Positions 8,530 through 19,400 of a stretch of DNA of 64,000 bases are shown piece after piece. The notes beneath the pieces were generated by a model. That model had not been told where the DNA came from, searched no databases, and worked only from the letters and a program-made list of their open reading frames with translations. The DNA is from Bacteroidales bacterium (GTDB lineage Bacteria > Bacteroidota > Bacteroidia > Bacteroidales > P3), in assembly GCA_031257915.1 (NCBI GenBank), contig JAIRNR010000019.1, positions 1 through 64,000 on the forward strand. The letters are read 5' to 3'. How positions within the stretch are numbered: position 1 is the stretch's first letter; each line of letters begins with the position of its first letter. The translations under genes were made by a program, and so were the position numbers.

Positions 8530-11500
8530 ATGAGTAAAGAAACGAGTTATTTGTTTGAGACAAGTTGGGAAGTTTGTAACAAAGTCGGAGGCATTCATAC
8601 CGTGATTTCTTCAAAAGCATCGGAAATTCAAAAAATATTCGGCGAGAATTACTTCCTTATAGGACCGGATGTCTGGAAAGAAAAAAATAATACGGAATTT
8701 ATTGAGGATAAAAATCTTTATATTGACTGGAAACACTACGCCGAACAGGAAGGTGTTTCATTCAGGACAGGACACTGGAATATTAAAAGTTCGCCTACGG
8801 TTATTCTTGTTGATTTCGTCTCTTTCATTGCAAAGAAAGATGCAATTCTTACAGATTTTTGGAATGACTTTAAATTAGACTCCATATCAGGACAGTGGGA
8901 TTATATTGAACCAACTCTTTTTGGTTATGCTGCGGCAAAAGTTATAGAAACATTTTATAACCATGAGGTATATCCGCAGGAAAAAGTATATGCGCATTTT
9001 CACGAATGGATAACAGGTTCGGGAATTTTGTATTTGAAAAAACATGTTCCCGCCATTGCAACATGTTTCACAACTCATGCGACAGTTCTCGGGCGCAGCA
9101 TTGCAGGCAACGGCTTTCCTCTTTATGGCTATATTGAACAGTATAACGGCGATGAATGTTCGTACAGATTTAATGTACGCAGCAAATTTTCACTTGAAAA
9201 ATTATCGGTTTCGGAAGCGGACGCCGTTACTTCGGTCAGTGAAATTACAAATGCGGAGTGTAAACAATTTTTTGAAAAAGGTGCCGATATAATTACGACA
9301 AACGGTTTTGACGGAGAGTGGGTGCCGAAAGAGGATGAGTTTATTAAAAAACGTTCTGCAGCGAAAGAAAAATTACGGCACGTAACATCCGCACTGCTTA
9401 ATACTCCGATTCCGGATGATTCTGTATATGTTATAAACAGCGGCAGATATGAGTTCAGGAACAAAGGAATTGACCTGTATATTGACGCTTTGGCAGAATT
9501 GAGAACAAAAAATCCCGAAAAAACAATTGTTGCATACCTTACAATTCCTGCCGACCATGCAGGTGCGCGTCCCGAATTGCTTGAACGAATGAAATCATTA
9601 CCTAAAGACAGCAGTAATGCTATTTGTGGTGATTTTTGCACGCATTATCTTAATGGATATGAACGCGATCCGATTTTGCAACGTTTAAAATTTGCAGGTT
9701 TCAATAATGCACCGGACGAAAAAATAAAAATAGTTTTTGTGCCGTGCTATCTAAATGGCGCGGACGGTATTTTTAATCTCTCATATTACGATTTATTGAT
9801 TGGTTTTGATGTTTCGGTATTTCCGTCTTACTATGAGCCGTGGGGATATACACCGCTTGAAAGTATTTCGTTTTGTATTCCGACCGTTACGACATCTGTT
9901 GCAGGTTTCGGACGATGGGTAAGAGATACGTTTAAAAATCAGCGCGGCGTTTTTGTTGTGGAGCGTAACGATACTAACGATTCGGAAGTTGTAAGCAATA
10001 TTGCAAATTATCTGCACGAATTTATCAATGCGGATGATATTGAAGAATATCGTAAAAGTGCCTGCGAAGTATCGCGTGCCGCGCTGTGGAGTGAGTTTGT
10101 AAAGAACTATAAACAGACGTATGAATTTGCAAGTAAAAAATGGGAAGATGACATTAGCCTGCTGAATAAGGAAATGCCTCTTTCTCAAATTTATGTTACG
10201 CACTACAAACAGGATACTCCCGAGTGGAAAAAAATAATGGTAAAACCCAATACTCCGGGCAAACTTGTAAAACTTGAAAAACTTTCAAAAAATCTTTGGT
10301 GGAGTTGGGATAGCGATGCTACTGATTTATTTGCCGGTATTGACCCTGTGCTGTGGGAAGAGGTACAGCATAATCCGATAGAATTTCTTGCGCGTTTAAG
10401 CACTAAAACGCTTGATATTCTTGAAAAGGATAAAAAATTTCTTGCAAAAATGGATGATGTTTATGCGCGGTTTGAAGCGTATATGAATGAGGGCAAACAT
10501 CGTTCAAAACCGCTTGTTTCGTACTTTTCTATGGAATTTGGTTTACATGAAAGTTTAAAAATTTATTCGGGCGGTTTGGGTATTTTAGCGGGCGATTATT
10601 TAAAAGCGGCAAGTGATAAAAACGTAGATATGGTGGGTATCGGATTACTTTACCGCTACGGATATTTTAATCAGGTTATAGCAACAACAGGTGAACAGAT
10701 TTCGGAATATTTGCCGCAGCAATTCTCAAAACTTCCGGTAATCCCTGCAAGAGATGAGAAAGGAAACTGGATAACGGTAAATATTTCACTGCCCGGTCAT
10801 AAGATGGCTGCCAAAGCATGGAGAGTTGATGTGGGTCGTGTGCCGTTGTTTTTGCTTGATACCGATATTGAGGAAAACACCGACACCGATAAAAGCATAA
10901 CGCATCACCTTTACGGCGGCGACTGGGAAAATCGTTTTAAACAGGAACTTTTGCTTGGTGTGGGCGGTGTTCGCATGTTGCGCAAACTTGGTTACAAACC
11001 TGAAGTATTTCACTGTAACGAGGGACATGCTGCGTTTATGCTTCTTGAACGCTTAAAGGAATATATTGAAAACGAACATTTATCGTTTTATCAGGCAAGA
11101 GAACTTGTACGTGCGTCGTCTTTGTTTACAACGCATACGCCTGTTCCCGCAGGACATGATATGTTTACTGAGGATATTTTGCGTAAATACATTTCTCATT
11201 ACGCCTCCCGTTTGCGTTTGGAATGGGATGAATTTATGGGGCTTGGACGCTCCAATCATGAAGATACGAATGAAAAATTTTCAATGAGTTTTCTTGCCGC
11301 AAATCTGTCCTCACATATTAACGGTGTCAGCAGAATCCACGGCAGAGTATCAAGAAAAATTCTTGCTCCGCTTTATCCCGGATATTTCCCGCACGAACTG
11401 GAAAATATCGGCTATGTTACAAATGGTGTCCACTTTCCGACATGGACAAATAAATTGTGGAAAAATCTTTACGTTAAATATATGGGCGAGGAGATTATGA

Positions 11501-12753
11501 AAATGCCCGAAAATTTTGCTCTGTGGAAAAAGATTCACGAAGTACCGGACGGCGAAATTACTGCAATTCGTGACGAGTTGCGCAGAAAACTTATAGATTT
11601 CGTAAAGAAAAAAGTAAATCTCGACTTGCCTCACCGCGGCGACAGTCCTGAAGAAATGGGACAGATTCTTGATAAGTTAAATGATAAAGTACTTACAATC
11701 GGTTTTGCCCGCCGTTTTGCGACATATAAACGCGCTCAACTGCTGTTTAAAAATCTTGACCGTTTAAATAAAATTGTAAATAATCCCGAACGTCCCGTAC
11801 AATTCCTTTTTGCCGGCAAAGCACATCCGCACGATAAAGCAGGGCAAGATTTGATAAAGATGATTATTGATATTTCACGCAGAAAAGAATTTGTGGGTAA
11901 AATTCTTTTTATTGAAAATTATGATGTGGATATTGCACGTCATCTTGTACAGGGTGTTGATATTTGGCTCAACAATCCTACTCGTCCGCTTGAAGCATCG
12001 GGTACGAGCGGCGAAAAAGCAATTATGAATGGTGTGCTTAATTTAAGCGTACTTGACGGCTGGTGGGCTGAAGGATATATAAAAGATGCCGGATGGGCGC
12101 TGAAAGAGGAAAAAACGTATAATAATCAGCAACACCAGGACGAACTTGACGCCGATATAATTTACCGTATTATTGAAAATGAAATTGCGCCTGCATTTTA
12201 CGAAGACGGTGTCGCCGGTGCTTCTGCAATGTGGGTTAAATTTATAAAGAACAATATAGCGGAAATTGCACCGCACTTTACTATGCGCCGCCAGCTGAAT
12301 GATTATTACGGTCAATATTATCACAGCATATCGAAACGTTTTAATCGTTTAAAAGAAAATCATTACTCCGAAGCATTCTCACTCGGACGTTGGCGTTTGA
12401 AAGTATTGAATCGCTGGGAGCATATTAAACTGATTTCTTCTACTTATCACCAAAGTACAAATAACGAATTGCTGCTTGGCGAAAAAGCGCATTTTGAAAT
12501 CACGCTTGATCTTGCAGGATTGAGTAAAAACGATATAGGTGTTGAGGTTGTTTTTGGGCAAAAGCAAAATGATGAAATGAAAGAAATTCTTTTTGTATGT
12601 CCGCTTGTGGCTCAGAAAGAAAACGGCAGTGCCGTATATGCCGCCGATTTTGAAATACCGACATCGGGCGTATTTGATTTTGCTTTCCGCGTATATCCCT
12701 GCAATGAGTTATTACCTACGCGACAGGAGTTTCCTATTGTTAAGTGGTTTTGA
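8530..12753 (+). CDS. glgP: Fused glycogen synthase (GT3-like) / alpha-glucan phosphorylase (GT35)
   Basis: 1407 residues, two enzymes in one chain. Residues 1 to about 555 are a GT3-type glycogen synthase: N-terminal [28 protein letters not shown] near 180, [11 protein letters not shown] near 310, and [11 protein letters not shown] near 435. From about 580 a DUF3417 cap ([10 protein letters not shown]) leads into the phosphorylase: [12 protein letters not shown] near 665, [17 protein letters not shown], and the pyridoxal-phosphate segment [12 protein letters not shown] near 1155. The first half would extend alpha-1,4-glucan from nucleotide sugar; the second releases glucose-1-phosphate. The fusion is a known Bacteroidota arrangement and puts storage and mobilisation on one mRNA. 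The 3' end overlaps the convergent fumarase gene by 14 bp. Confidence 0.93.
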   Translation: MSKETSYLFETSWEVCNKVGGIHTVISSKASEIQKIFGENYFLIGPDVWKEKNNTEFIEDKNLYIDWKHYAEQEGVSFRTGHWNIKSSPTVILVDFVSFIAKKDAILTDFWNDFKLDSISGQWDYIEPTLFGYAAAKVIETFYNHEVYPQEKVYAHFHEWITGSGILYLKKHVPAIATCFTTHATVLGRSIAGNGFPLYGYIEQYNGDECSYRFNVRSKFSLEKLSVSEADAVTSVSEITNAECKQFFEKGADIITTNGFDGEWVPKEDEFIKKRSAAKEKLRHVTSALLNTPIPDDSVYVINSGRYEFRNKGIDLYIDALAELRTKNPEKTIVAYLTIPADHAGARPELLERMKSLPKDSSNAICGDFCTHYLNGYERDPILQRLKFAGFNNAPDEKIKIVFVPCYLNGADGIFNLSYYDLLIGFDVSVFPSYYEPWGYTPLESISFCIPTVTTSVAGFGRWVRDTFKNQRGVFVVERNDTNDSEVVSNIANYLHEFINADDIEEYRKSACEVSRAALWSEFVKNYKQTYEFASKKWEDDISLLNKEMPLSQIYVTHYKQDTPEWKKIMVKPNTPGKLVKLEKLSKNLWWSWDSDATDLFAGIDPVLWEEVQHNPIEFLARLSTKTLDILEKDKKFLAKMDDVYARFEAYMNEGKHRSKPLVSYFSMEFGLHESLKIYSGGLGILAGDYLKAASDKNVDMVGIGLLYRYGYFNQVIATTGEQISEYLPQQFSKLPVIPARDEKGNWITVNISLPGHKMAAKAWRVDVGRVPLFLLDTDIEENTDTDKSITHHLYGGDWENRFKQELLLGVGGVRMLRKLGYKPEVFHCNEGHAAFMLLERLKEYIENEHLSFYQARELVRASSLFTTHTPVPAGHDMFTEDILRKYISHYASRLRLEWDEFMGLGRSNHEDTNEKFSMSFLAANLSSHINGVSRIHGRVSRKILAPLYPGYFPHELENIGYVTNGVHFPTWTNKLWKNLYVKYMGEEIMKMPENFALWKKIHEVPDGEITAIRDELRRKLIDFVKKKVNLDLPHRGDSPEEMGQILDKLNDKVLTIGFARRFATYKRAQLLFKNLDRLNKIVNNPERPVQFLFAGKAHPHDKAGQDLIKMIIDISRRKEFVGKILFIENYDVDIARHLVQGVDIWLNNPTRPLEASGTSGEKAIMNGVLNLSVLDGWWAEGYIKDAGWALKEEKTYNNQQHQDELDADIIYRIIENEIAPAFYEDGVAGASAMWVKFIKNNIAEIAPHFTMRRQLNDYYGQYYHSISKRFNRLKENHYSEAFSLGRWRLKVLNRWEHIKLISSTYHQSTNNELLLGEKAHFEITLDLAGLSKNDIGVEVVFGQKQNDEMKEILFVCPLVAQKENGSAVYAADFEIPTSGVFDFAFRVYPCNELLPTRQEFPIVKWF

Positions 12754-14371
12754 GTGTAGATAACTGCTTGAAGAAATCGTTGCCTTTATTATCAACAAGA
12801 ATAAAGGCAGGGAAATCAATAACTTCAATTTTCCAAATTGCTTCCATACCAAGTTCGGGATATTCCAAACATTCTAATTTTTTAATATTATTTTGCGCCA
12901 AAATTGCAGCAGGACCGCCAATAGAGCCGAGATAAAAGCCGCCGTATTTTTTACAAGCCTCAGTTACCACATCGCTGCGATTGCCTTTGGCAAGCATTAC
13001 TAACGAGCCGCCTTTGCTCTGGAATAAATCAACATAAGAATCCATTCTGCCTGCGGTAGTTGGTCCCATTGAGCCGCTGCACATTCCGCAGGGAGTTTTT
13101 GCCGGACCTGCGTAATAGATTGGATGATCTTTTAAATATTGCGGCATATCCTCGCCTGCATCCAAACGCTCTTTTATTTTTGCATGTGCAATATCGCGCC
13201 CTACAATTATAGTGCCGTTAAGTGAAAGGCGTGTTGCTACGGGATACTTATCAAGTTCTGCAAGTATTTCCCGCATTGGACGGTTAAGGTCTATTTTTAC
13301 CGCACCGCCTTCTCCCGCATTGCGCAACTCATCAGGAATAAATCGTCCCGGATTATCCTCTAACTTTTCAATCCATACCCCATCTTCGTTGATTTTTGCT
13401 TTAATGTTTCTGTCGGCAGAGCAGGATACCGCAAGCCCCACAGGACAGGACGCGCCGTGGCGCGGCAGGCGGATAATGCGGATATCGTGTGCGTAGTATT
13501 TGCCGCCGAATTGCGCACCAAGTCCTGTTTTGTATGCCATTTCAAGCACTTTTTTTTCAAGATCAAGGTCGCGAAATGCTTGTCCGTACTCGTTGCCTTC
13601 TGTTGGTAACTCATCGTAATAGTGAGTTGAAGCAAGTTTTACGGTTTTTAAACACTGGTCGGCGGAAGTCCCCCCTATGCAGAACGCTATGTGATAAGGC
13701 GGGCAGGCGGCTGTGCCGAGTGTACGGATTTTTTCCGCGAGAAATTTTTCAAGCGTTTCAGGGTTTAAAAGTGCTTTTGTTTCCTGATACAAATATGTTT
13801 TATTTGCAGAGCCGCCGCCTTTTGCTATGCAAAGAAATTTATATTCGCTGCCGTCCACCGCCTGTATATCTATTTGCGCGGGCAGATTTGTACCTGAATT
13901 TATTTCTTTGTACATTGTTAGCGGAATGGTTTGTGAATAGCGCAAATTTTCGTTTGTGTAAGTTTCATAAACACCTTTTGACAATGCTTCTTCGTCTTTA
14001 CCCTGCGTAAACACATTGCCGCCCTTTTTGGCAATAACAGTGGCTGTGCCTGTGTCCTGGCAAAACGGTAGTACGCCTTTTGCAGAAATTTCAGCGTTGC
14101 GCAGCATGGTTAATGCTACATATTTGTCGTTATCCGTTGCGTCAGGATCTTTTAATATTTCAGCGACCTGTTCTTGATGTGCGGTGCGGAGCATAAACGC
14201 CACATCTCTGAATGCGTGCCGCGCCATTGCGGTAAGTGCTTCGGGCTTGACTTTTAAAATAGTCGTTCCGTCAAAAGTTGTTGTTTCTACGCCCTCTTTT
14301 GTGAGAAAGTAATATTCTGTTTTGTCTTCACCCATTGGAAAAGGGGGTTGGTATTTGAATTTCGGTGTCAT
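12740..14371 (-). CDS. Class I (iron-sulfur) fumarate hydratase
   Basis: 543 residues, the full length of FumA/FumB-type enzymes, which interconvert fumarate and malate in the TCA or reductive succinate pathway. Three cysteines sit where the [4Fe-4S] ligands are expected: Cys104 ([10 protein letters not shown]), Cys223 (AACPPYHIA) and Cys317 ([10 protein letters not shown]), each one residue off the E. coli FumA numbering (105, 224, 318). The C-terminal half has [16 protein letters not shown] and the LAKGNRS loop of the swivelling beta domain. The cluster makes the enzyme oxygen-sensitive, which suits an anaerobe. It is transcribed toward the glycogen gene and overlaps it tail to tail. No -7 element was recognised upstream. 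Confidence 0.95.
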   Translation of the reverse strand: MTPKFKYQPPFPMGEDKTEYYFLTKEGVETTTFDGTTILKVKPEALTAMARHAFRDVAFMLRTAHQEQVAEILKDPDATDNDKYVALTMLRNAEISAKGVLPFCQDTGTATVIAKKGGNVFTQGKDEEALSKGVYETYTNENLRYSQTIPLTMYKEINSGTNLPAQIDIQAVDGSEYKFLCIAKGGGSANKTYLYQETKALLNPETLEKFLAEKIRTLGTAACPPYHIAFCIGGTSADQCLKTVKLASTHYYDELPTEGNEYGQAFRDLDLEKKVLEMAYKTGLGAQFGGKYYAHDIRIIRLPRHGASCPVGLAVSCSADRNIKAKINEDGVWIEKLEDNPGRFIPDELRNAGEGGAVKIDLNRPMREILAELDKYPVATRLSLNGTIIVGRDIAHAKIKERLDAGEDMPQYLKDHPIYYAGPAKTPCGMCSGSMGPTTAGRMDSYVDLFQSKGGSLVMLAKGNRSDVVTEACKKYGGFYLGSIGGPAAILAQNNIKKLECLEYPELGMEAIWKIEVIDFPAFILVDNKGNDFFKQLSTLKTT

Positions 14372-14453
14372 TGTGTTTTATTCTGTTTTATAAATTATTT
14401 TTTAATTCAGGTTGTGCATAAAGCCTGAAAGAGTGTCGTAAGATAAGCAAAAT

Positions 14454-15971
14454 TTACTGCAACCGTTCGGCAACAAACGCATTTAATTCTGCTATGGCAA
14501 TTCGTACCTGTGTCATATCGTCGCGCAGGCGGACAGTAACTGTGTTATCCTGTAGCGTTTGTGTGTCCACCGTTACGCAGAACGGCGTGCCGATGGCGTC
14601 CTGACGGCGGTAACGGCGGCCAATGGTATCTTTTTCATCGTATTGACACATGTAGCACTTTTGCAACGTTGAAAGAATCTCACGCGCCTTTTCGGGCATT
14701 CCGTCTTTTTTAACAAGAGGTAAAACGGCAACTTTGTAAGGTGCGAGGACAGGAGGGATTTTCATCACCGTGCGCTCACTGCCGTCGGGCAATGTTTCCT
14801 CGTTGTAGGCGTATGACATAACTGCGAGGCACATACGGTCTAATCCGATAGATGTTTCTACAACGTACGGTACATAACTTTCGTTACGTTCAATATCAAA
14901 ATATTGAATTTTTTTACCTGAAAATTCCTGATGTCTGCTTAAATCAAAATCGGTACGCGAATGAATCCCCTCTAATTCCTTAAAGCCAAACAAAAATTCG
15001 TATTCAATATCCGTTGCGGCATTAGCGTAATGCGCAAGTTTTTCATGGTCGTGGAAACGATATTTTTCAGCAGGAATACCAAGCGACAGATGCCATTTCA
15101 TGCGTTGTTCTTTCCAGTACTCAAACCATTGCAACTCTGTTCCCGGAGCCACAAAAAACTGCATTTCCATTTGCTCAAATTCTCTCATGCGGAAAATAAA
15201 TTGCCGTGCAACAATTTCGTTACGAAATGCCTTACCGGTTTGTGCAATACCGAACGGAATTTTCATACGTGATGTTTTTTGCACGTTGAGAAAATTCACA
15301 AAAATTCCCTGTGCCGTTTCAGGGCGCAGATAAACAGTGTTTGCTTCATCGCTCACAGAGCCGATTTGCGTTGCAAACATCAAATTAAACTGACGTATAT
15401 CTGTCCAGTTTCGCGTACCTGAAACAGGGTCGGCAATCTCCAATTCCTCAATCAATTTTTTTAAATCCGTCAAATCATTAACAGTCAAATCGTGCGCCAT
15501 ACGTGCGGAAATTTTTTTTATTTTGTTGCCGTACTCAAGCACACGCGGATTAGTAGTAACAAACTGTTCGCGATTAAAAGCGTCGCCAAAACGTTTTGCC
15601 GCTTTTTCTACTTCTTTATTTATTTTATCCTCAATTTTCGCAATATATTCCTCAATAAGAACATCGGCGCGGTAACGCTTTTTACTGTCGCGGTTATCAA
15701 TAAGCGGATCGTTAAATGCATCAACATGTCCCGACGCTTTCCATATAGTAGGGTGCATAAAAATACCGGAATCAACACCAACAATATTTTCACGCATCTG
15801 TACCATACTTTTCCACCAGTATTCGCGAATATTTTTTTTCAATTCAATCCCGCAGGGCGCATAGTCATAGACCGCTGCAAGTCCGTCATAAATTTCGCTT
15901 GACGGAAAAATAAATCCGTATTCTTTTGTGTGGGCAATAAGTTTCTTAAACTGCTCCTCGTGATTTGCCAT
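14454..15971 (-). CDS. glyS: Glycyl-tRNA synthetase, alpha2 type
   Basis: 505 residues, a class II synthetase of the homodimeric bacterial/eukaryotic type. It begins with FKKLIAHTKEYGFIFPSSEIYDG and YDYAPCGIELKKNI. Motif 2 appears as FRNEIVARQFIFRMREFEQMEMQFF-type sequence (only its core is quoted in findings), and motif 3 as GLDRMCLAVM. The last ~100 residues form the anticodon-binding domain (PPVLAPYKVAVLPLV, then IGRRYRRQDAIGTPFCVTVD). It charges tRNA-Gly with glycine. It lies 82 bp upstream of the fumarase gene on the same strand and may be co-transcribed with it. Confidence 0.95.
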   Translation of the reverse strand: MANHEEQFKKLIAHTKEYGFIFPSSEIYDGLAAVYDYAPCGIELKKNIREYWWKSMVQMRENIVGVDSGIFMHPTIWKASGHVDAFNDPLIDNRDSKKRYRADVLIEEYIAKIEDKINKEVEKAAKRFGDAFNREQFVTTNPRVLEYGNKIKKISARMAHDLTVNDLTDLKKLIEELEIADPVSGTRNWTDIRQFNLMFATQIGSVSDEANTVYLRPETAQGIFVNFLNVQKTSRMKIPFGIAQTGKAFRNEIVARQFIFRMREFEQMEMQFFVAPGTELQWFEYWKEQRMKWHLSLGIPAEKYRFHDHEKLAHYANAATDIEYEFLFGFKELEGIHSRTDFDLSRHQEFSGKKIQYFDIERNESYVPYVVETSIGLDRMCLAVMSYAYNEETLPDGSERTVMKIPPVLAPYKVAVLPLVKKDGMPEKAREILSTLQKCYMCQYDEKDTIGRRYRRQDAIGTPFCVTVDTQTLQDNTVTVRLRDDMTQVRIAIAELNAFVAERLQ

Positions 15972-16100
15972 AATCAGACGTTCTAATATATTTTAGCGAA
16001 TTTACGCATTTTTTATTGTTCTTGCTGCATGATGGAAGTACAATATAATGTCCCCTTAAGACCGGTGTTTAGGGTGATTATGCAATGCGGTCGTTAGTTT

Positions 16101-17177
16101 TTATTCCGTTTGTTGTTTGATTATATAAACCGTTCCCTTGCCTTGTCCTATTGTTGAGACAAATTGCTCATCGCGTAGATATTGCAAATCTTTTCTCAGT
16201 GTGTGGGGCGAAATATCAGGGAAAGCAACCACCAAATCGGCAACTTTAAAGATTTTTTGTTTGATAATAAATTTTTCGAGCATTTTTTGTCTTTCGTTCA
16301 AATAACCGCCTTTTTGTTTGAAAATATTGTACTTTTTGTCCAACTTTTCGGTCAGTGTTTTCAAACTTTCCAAAAAGAAAAGCAACCATTTGTCAATAAT
16401 ATCTTCCTGCATTATTCGTTTGCGCTGGGCTGTCATTAGAGCATTATAATACGCTTTTTTGTTTTTTTCAATGTGGTTTTCAAACGAAATATACTGCACA
16501 AATTTATATCCTTGTTGCAAAAGAAAAAGCGTTGTAAGTAAGCGGCTTAACCTTCCATTTCCGTCTTGAAAAGGGTGAATACTCAAAAATTCATATACAA
16601 AAATTGCCAGCACAATGAGCGGATGTATCGTCTTTTCTTCCCATTGCAAATTTGTCCATTTAATTAACTCAAACATTTCGTTCTCAACCAGAACGGGCTC
16701 GGTAGTGTTGAAAATAATTTTATGTTCGCCTGTGGGATAGGTTGCTGCAACTTTGTTCGGCATATTTTTGTACTTGCCGCGGTGACGCTCGTCTTTACTG
16801 CTATGTTTGAGTAAAAGTTGGTGCAGTTGCTTGATGTAACTTTCCGACAGTCTTATTTCCGAAAAATTATCAAAAATTAGTTCCAAAACTTCGTAATAAC
16901 CAACAACTTCTTGCTCGTCACGAGTTTTAAACTTCGTGATTTTTACATCTTTGAGCAACTGCTTTACTTCTTCGTCCGTCATTGAACTACCTTCAATGCG
17001 GGTAGAAGAACCTGTATTTTCAATTGTAGCAATTTTTCGCAACTCTTTCAAGTAACGATTTTCGCGTTTTTCAATAACGTTCCATTTGCCGCGGTACTCG
17101 TCGATTCCCGCAACAAGTTTCATTACACGTTGATTTGTGAGAAAATTCAAATTTAATTTTTGAAGATATTTATCCAT
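16101..17177 (-). CDS. Fic family protein with N-terminal inhibitory helix and C-terminal winged helix
   Basis: 358 residues. The core motif HPFQDGNGRLSR (201-212) is a complete HxFx(D/E)GNGRxxR active site, so AMP or other NMP transfer to target hydroxyls is expected. The inhibitory signature SxxxEG is present as S58-E62-G63 near the N-terminus, making this a class II, self-restrained Fic enzyme. The N-terminal part matches the Fic_N-type fold. Residues about 290-358 resemble a winged helix (VADLVVAF..ISPHTLRKDLQYLRDEQFV), so the protein may bind DNA and regulate itself; the promoter region carries repeats that fit this. It is divergent from the ATPase at 17486. Targets are not predictable. 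Confidence 0.92.
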   Translation of the reverse strand: MDKYLQKLNLNFLTNQRVMKLVAGIDEYRGKWNVIEKRENRYLKELRKIATIENTGSSTRIEGSSMTDEEVKQLLKDVKITKFKTRDEQEVVGYYEVLELIFDNFSEIRLSESYIKQLHQLLLKHSSKDERHRGKYKNMPNKVAATYPTGEHKIIFNTTEPVLVENEMFELIKWTNLQWEEKTIHPLIVLAIFVYEFLSIHPFQDGNGRLSRLLTTLFLLQQGYKFVQYISFENHIEKNKKAYYNALMTAQRKRIMQEDIIDKWLLFFLESLKTLTEKLDKKYNIFKQKGGYLNERQKMLEKFIIKQKIFKVADLVVAFPDISPHTLRKDLQYLRDEQFVSTIGQGKGTVYIIKQQTE

Positions 17178-17263
17178 ATTGTATCTGTATTTTGCCTGTA
17201 AATTCCCATATAAATTTAAAATGCAAAGATATGGAATATTTATATTATATCCATATTGTATCT
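17171..17263 (-). promoter_or_regulatory. fic promoter with 16-bp direct repeats and an inverted repeat
   Basis: On the minus strand TATCTTTG (complement of 17224-17231) fits the -7 consensus. The 16-mer AGATACAATATGGATA (minus strand) occurs twice, at 17248-17263 upstream of the -7 box and at 17171-17186 spanning the ATG start. A perfect 7-bp inverted repeat, ATATGGA/TCCATAT with a 14-bp spacer, lies at 17229-17256 and touches the -7 box. The layout suggests repressor binding, possibly by the gene product's own winged helix. Confidence 0.55.
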
Positions 17264-17447
17264 CTTTCCACTGTACGGATTAGTCGGGATTAGTAAGTTA
17301 GTATGTCGGGAAATGTGCTTTTTTTTAGCCCAGCTTTGCATGCAGGACTTTTTTGTTATCGCAAAACTCGTTGAGAAAAATGCATCGCAACAACATTTTA
17401 TCGTGAAGAAAGTGTGTTCGCAATACATTTTTTTCATGAATAAAGTG

Positions 17448-17455
17448 TATATTTG
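17448..17455 (+). promoter_or_regulatory. -7 promoter element TATATTTG for the ATPase gene
   Basis: It matches TAnnTTTG, 30 nt upstream of the ATG at 17486. No TTG at the expected -33 distance. Confidence 0.45.
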
Positions 17456-17485
17456 CAACAGTATTTACACCCACATCTACTTTTT

Positions 17486-18781
17486 ATGTACAGAGAAAAA
17501 ATAGAAGAACTGAAACAGTGGAAAGAAAGCGCACAGCGTAAACCATTGATAATAAGAGGTGCGCGTCAAGTTGGTAAAACTTGGTTACTTAAAGAATTTG
17601 GCAAAACCTGTTATCAGAATTTGGTTTATGTAAATTTTGAACGAATGAATGAGTTGCAGAACTTGTTTTTGCCCGATTTGAATCCGAAACGAATTTTGGA
17701 AACCCTGGAACTTGCTATGAGCGTTTCCATTCAATCCGAAAACACTTTGATTGTTTTTGACGAAATTCAGGCAGCGGAACGAGGATTGACTTCATTGAAA
17801 TATTTTTGCGAAGAAGTGCCTGAATATCACATTATTGCAGCAGACTCGCTACTCGGAGTTGCCATTAACAAAAACGTTTCTTTTCCTGTTGGAAAAGTTA
17901 ATTTTCTTAATTTGCATCCGCTTTCGTTCAACGAATTTCTGCTCGCTATGGGCAATGAGAAGCTGGCAAATGCAATGAAAAAACATCGTTTGGATTTGCT
18001 GCCGGGTGTTACGGGAAAGTTAAAAGAACTTTTGCGTATTTATTTTTATGTCGGCGGAATGCCCGAGGTGGTCTTTGAGTTTTCGCAAACACAAAATTGG
18101 GAAAATGTACGTGATATTCAACGCGAAATAATTTTAACTTATGAAAATGATTTTGCCAAGCACGCACCGCTTGAAACTGTTCCACGTATTCGTTTGGTTT
18201 GGCAAAATATTTCGGCGCAGTTGGCGAAAGAAAATAAAAAGTTTATTTACAGCGTTTTACGTGAAGGTGCAAGGGCAAAGGATTTTGAGGTAGCGATACA
18301 GTGGCTGCTTGATTGCGGACTTTTAGTAAAAGTTCCGCGAATTTCAAAACCTTCTTTACCGCTTACGGCGTACGCCGATTTTACAAATTTCAAACTCTAT
18401 ATGCACGACATAGGCATTTTAGGTGCGATGTCAGGATTGAATGCACAAACGATTGTTAAAGGCGATGATATTTTTACGGAATTTAAGGGCGCACTTACGG
18501 AACAGTTCGTATTACAGCAACTTCATACCGTGAAAGACATGTTTATTTCCTATTGGGCAAATGACCGCAGTACTGCCGAAGTTGATTTTGTAATACAGGC
18601 AAATGGCGAAATTACGCCGATAGAAGTAAAAGCAGCGGAAAATCTGCAATCCAAAAGTTTTAAATTCTTTTATGAAAAATATAAACCGAAAAATGCTGTA
18701 AGAACTTCATTGTCAGATTTCAGGCAGGAAAGCTGGATGACAAATGTGCCGCTGTATATTATTGGAAATTATTTTTGGTAA
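17486..18781 (+). CDS. AAA family ATPase with DUF4143 domain
   Basis: 431 residues from the ATG at 17486; a longer in-frame TTG start at 17453 would overlap the -7 element and was not used. Walker A is GARQVGKT (25-32) and Walker B is LIVFDEIQ (D92-E93). The middle carries HPLSFNEFL, and the C-terminal half is the DUF4143 module (YFYVGGMPEVV, then TEQFVLQQL, and a nuclease-like VDFVIQANGEITPIEVKA). That last segment resembles the restriction-endonuclease-like fold (D..E.K). Such proteins are abundant, patchily distributed accessory ATPases whose role is unsettled. It is transcribed away from the Fic gene; the two need not be functionally linked. Confidence 0.88.
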   Translation: MYREKIEELKQWKESAQRKPLIIRGARQVGKTWLLKEFGKTCYQNLVYVNFERMNELQNLFLPDLNPKRILETLELAMSVSIQSENTLIVFDEIQAAERGLTSLKYFCEEVPEYHIIAADSLLGVAINKNVSFPVGKVNFLNLHPLSFNEFLLAMGNEKLANAMKKHRLDLLPGVTGKLKELLRIYFYVGGMPEVVFEFSQTQNWENVRDIQREIILTYENDFAKHAPLETVPRIRLVWQNISAQLAKENKKFIYSVLREGARAKDFEVAIQWLLDCGLLVKVPRISKPSLPLTAYADFTNFKLYMHDIGILGAMSGLNAQTIVKGDDIFTEFKGALTEQFVLQQLHTVKDMFISYWANDRSTAEVDFVIQANGEITPIEVKAAENLQSKSFKFFYEKYKPKNAVRTSLSDFRQESWMTNVPLYIIGNYFW

Positions 18782-18867
18782 GAGTTTAATGAAAGAATAC
18801 ATCCGTCAGGTGTACGATTGTGCGTATTTTATCAGAAACGCAATAAGAGTTTAATGAAAGAATACAT
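18779..18867. repeat. 24-bp direct repeat starting at a stop codon, offset 65 bp
   Basis: The string taagagtttaatgaaagaat, continuing acat, occurs at 18779-18802 and 18844-18867. The first copy starts with the stop codon of the ATPase gene. Each copy contains an ATG that would start a peptide MKEYI, but the frames close after about 21 codons. Confidence 0.75.
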
Positions 18868-18869
18868 AA

Positions 18870-19163
18870 CGTCATCGTTTTTTACAAGGGATTTTTTATG
18901 TTTATGTGCGTATATCTAATGAGGATAAATCACACATATTATCTCCGGTAAACTTATACCCAAATCCGGTATCCGATATTTGCTACATAGAAAATGAAAA
19001 TAATGAAGTAATAAAGAATGTTTACGATATGTCGGGAAGACGCATTCTGTCCTTTAACGGTAATATAAATCAATTTTCCTGCAACACATTAAGAAAAAAT
19101 CCGTACTTCGTCCTGATAGAAACAGAAAACGGTATAAAAAAACATAAATTGATTAAGCGATAA
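18870..19163 (+). pseudogene. Orphan T9SS type A sorting domain (remnant of a cargo gene)
   Basis: The frame is open from 18870; a GTG at 18906 is the first usual start codon inside it. The roughly 85-residue product is nearly all sorting domain: NLYPNPVSDICYIE, VIKNVYDMSGRRIL, then YFVLIETENG and the basic end KKHKLIKR. No signal peptide or passenger domain is in frame, and T9SS tails have no known job without cargo. The segment just upstream is a 24-bp duplication. The simplest reading is the 3' remnant of a deleted cargo gene. It could still be expressed, but there is no good start or promoter. Confidence 0.7.
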
Positions 19164-19350
19164 AATACAACGTAAATAAAAAATTACTCCATACTGTTAC
19201 AAAAAATATTTTACTAAATAAATCTGTCAATTAAATATGTAAACTTATCAGACTTTGAATCAAGTTACGTAAAAATATCAATAAACACGGATTTTATCAG
19301 CATAAAGTAATATTATAGTTACAAATTTGAGCAAAAAAAGACATTATTGT

Positions 19351-19380
19351 TATTTTTGTAAACTAAAAGTGTTACTTTTG
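19351..19380 (+). promoter_or_regulatory. Two candidate -7 elements upstream of the Xre-ImmA gene
   Basis: TATTTTTG (19351-19358) and TACTTTTG (19373-19380) both fit TAnnTTTG. The second is 20 nt before the ATG at 19401. The preceding 19164-19350 stretch is highly AT-rich and shows no gene. Confidence 0.45.
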
Positions 19381-19400
19381 TATCATAATTCAAAATAATA

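Noticed and set aside
9129-9641. 170-codon minus-strand open frame
   Set aside because: Antisense shadow of the glycogen synthase domain.
16000-16100. Terminator between glyS and fic
   Set aside because: The possible stem near 16050 (CCCTTAA with TTTAGGG) has mismatches and no T-run.
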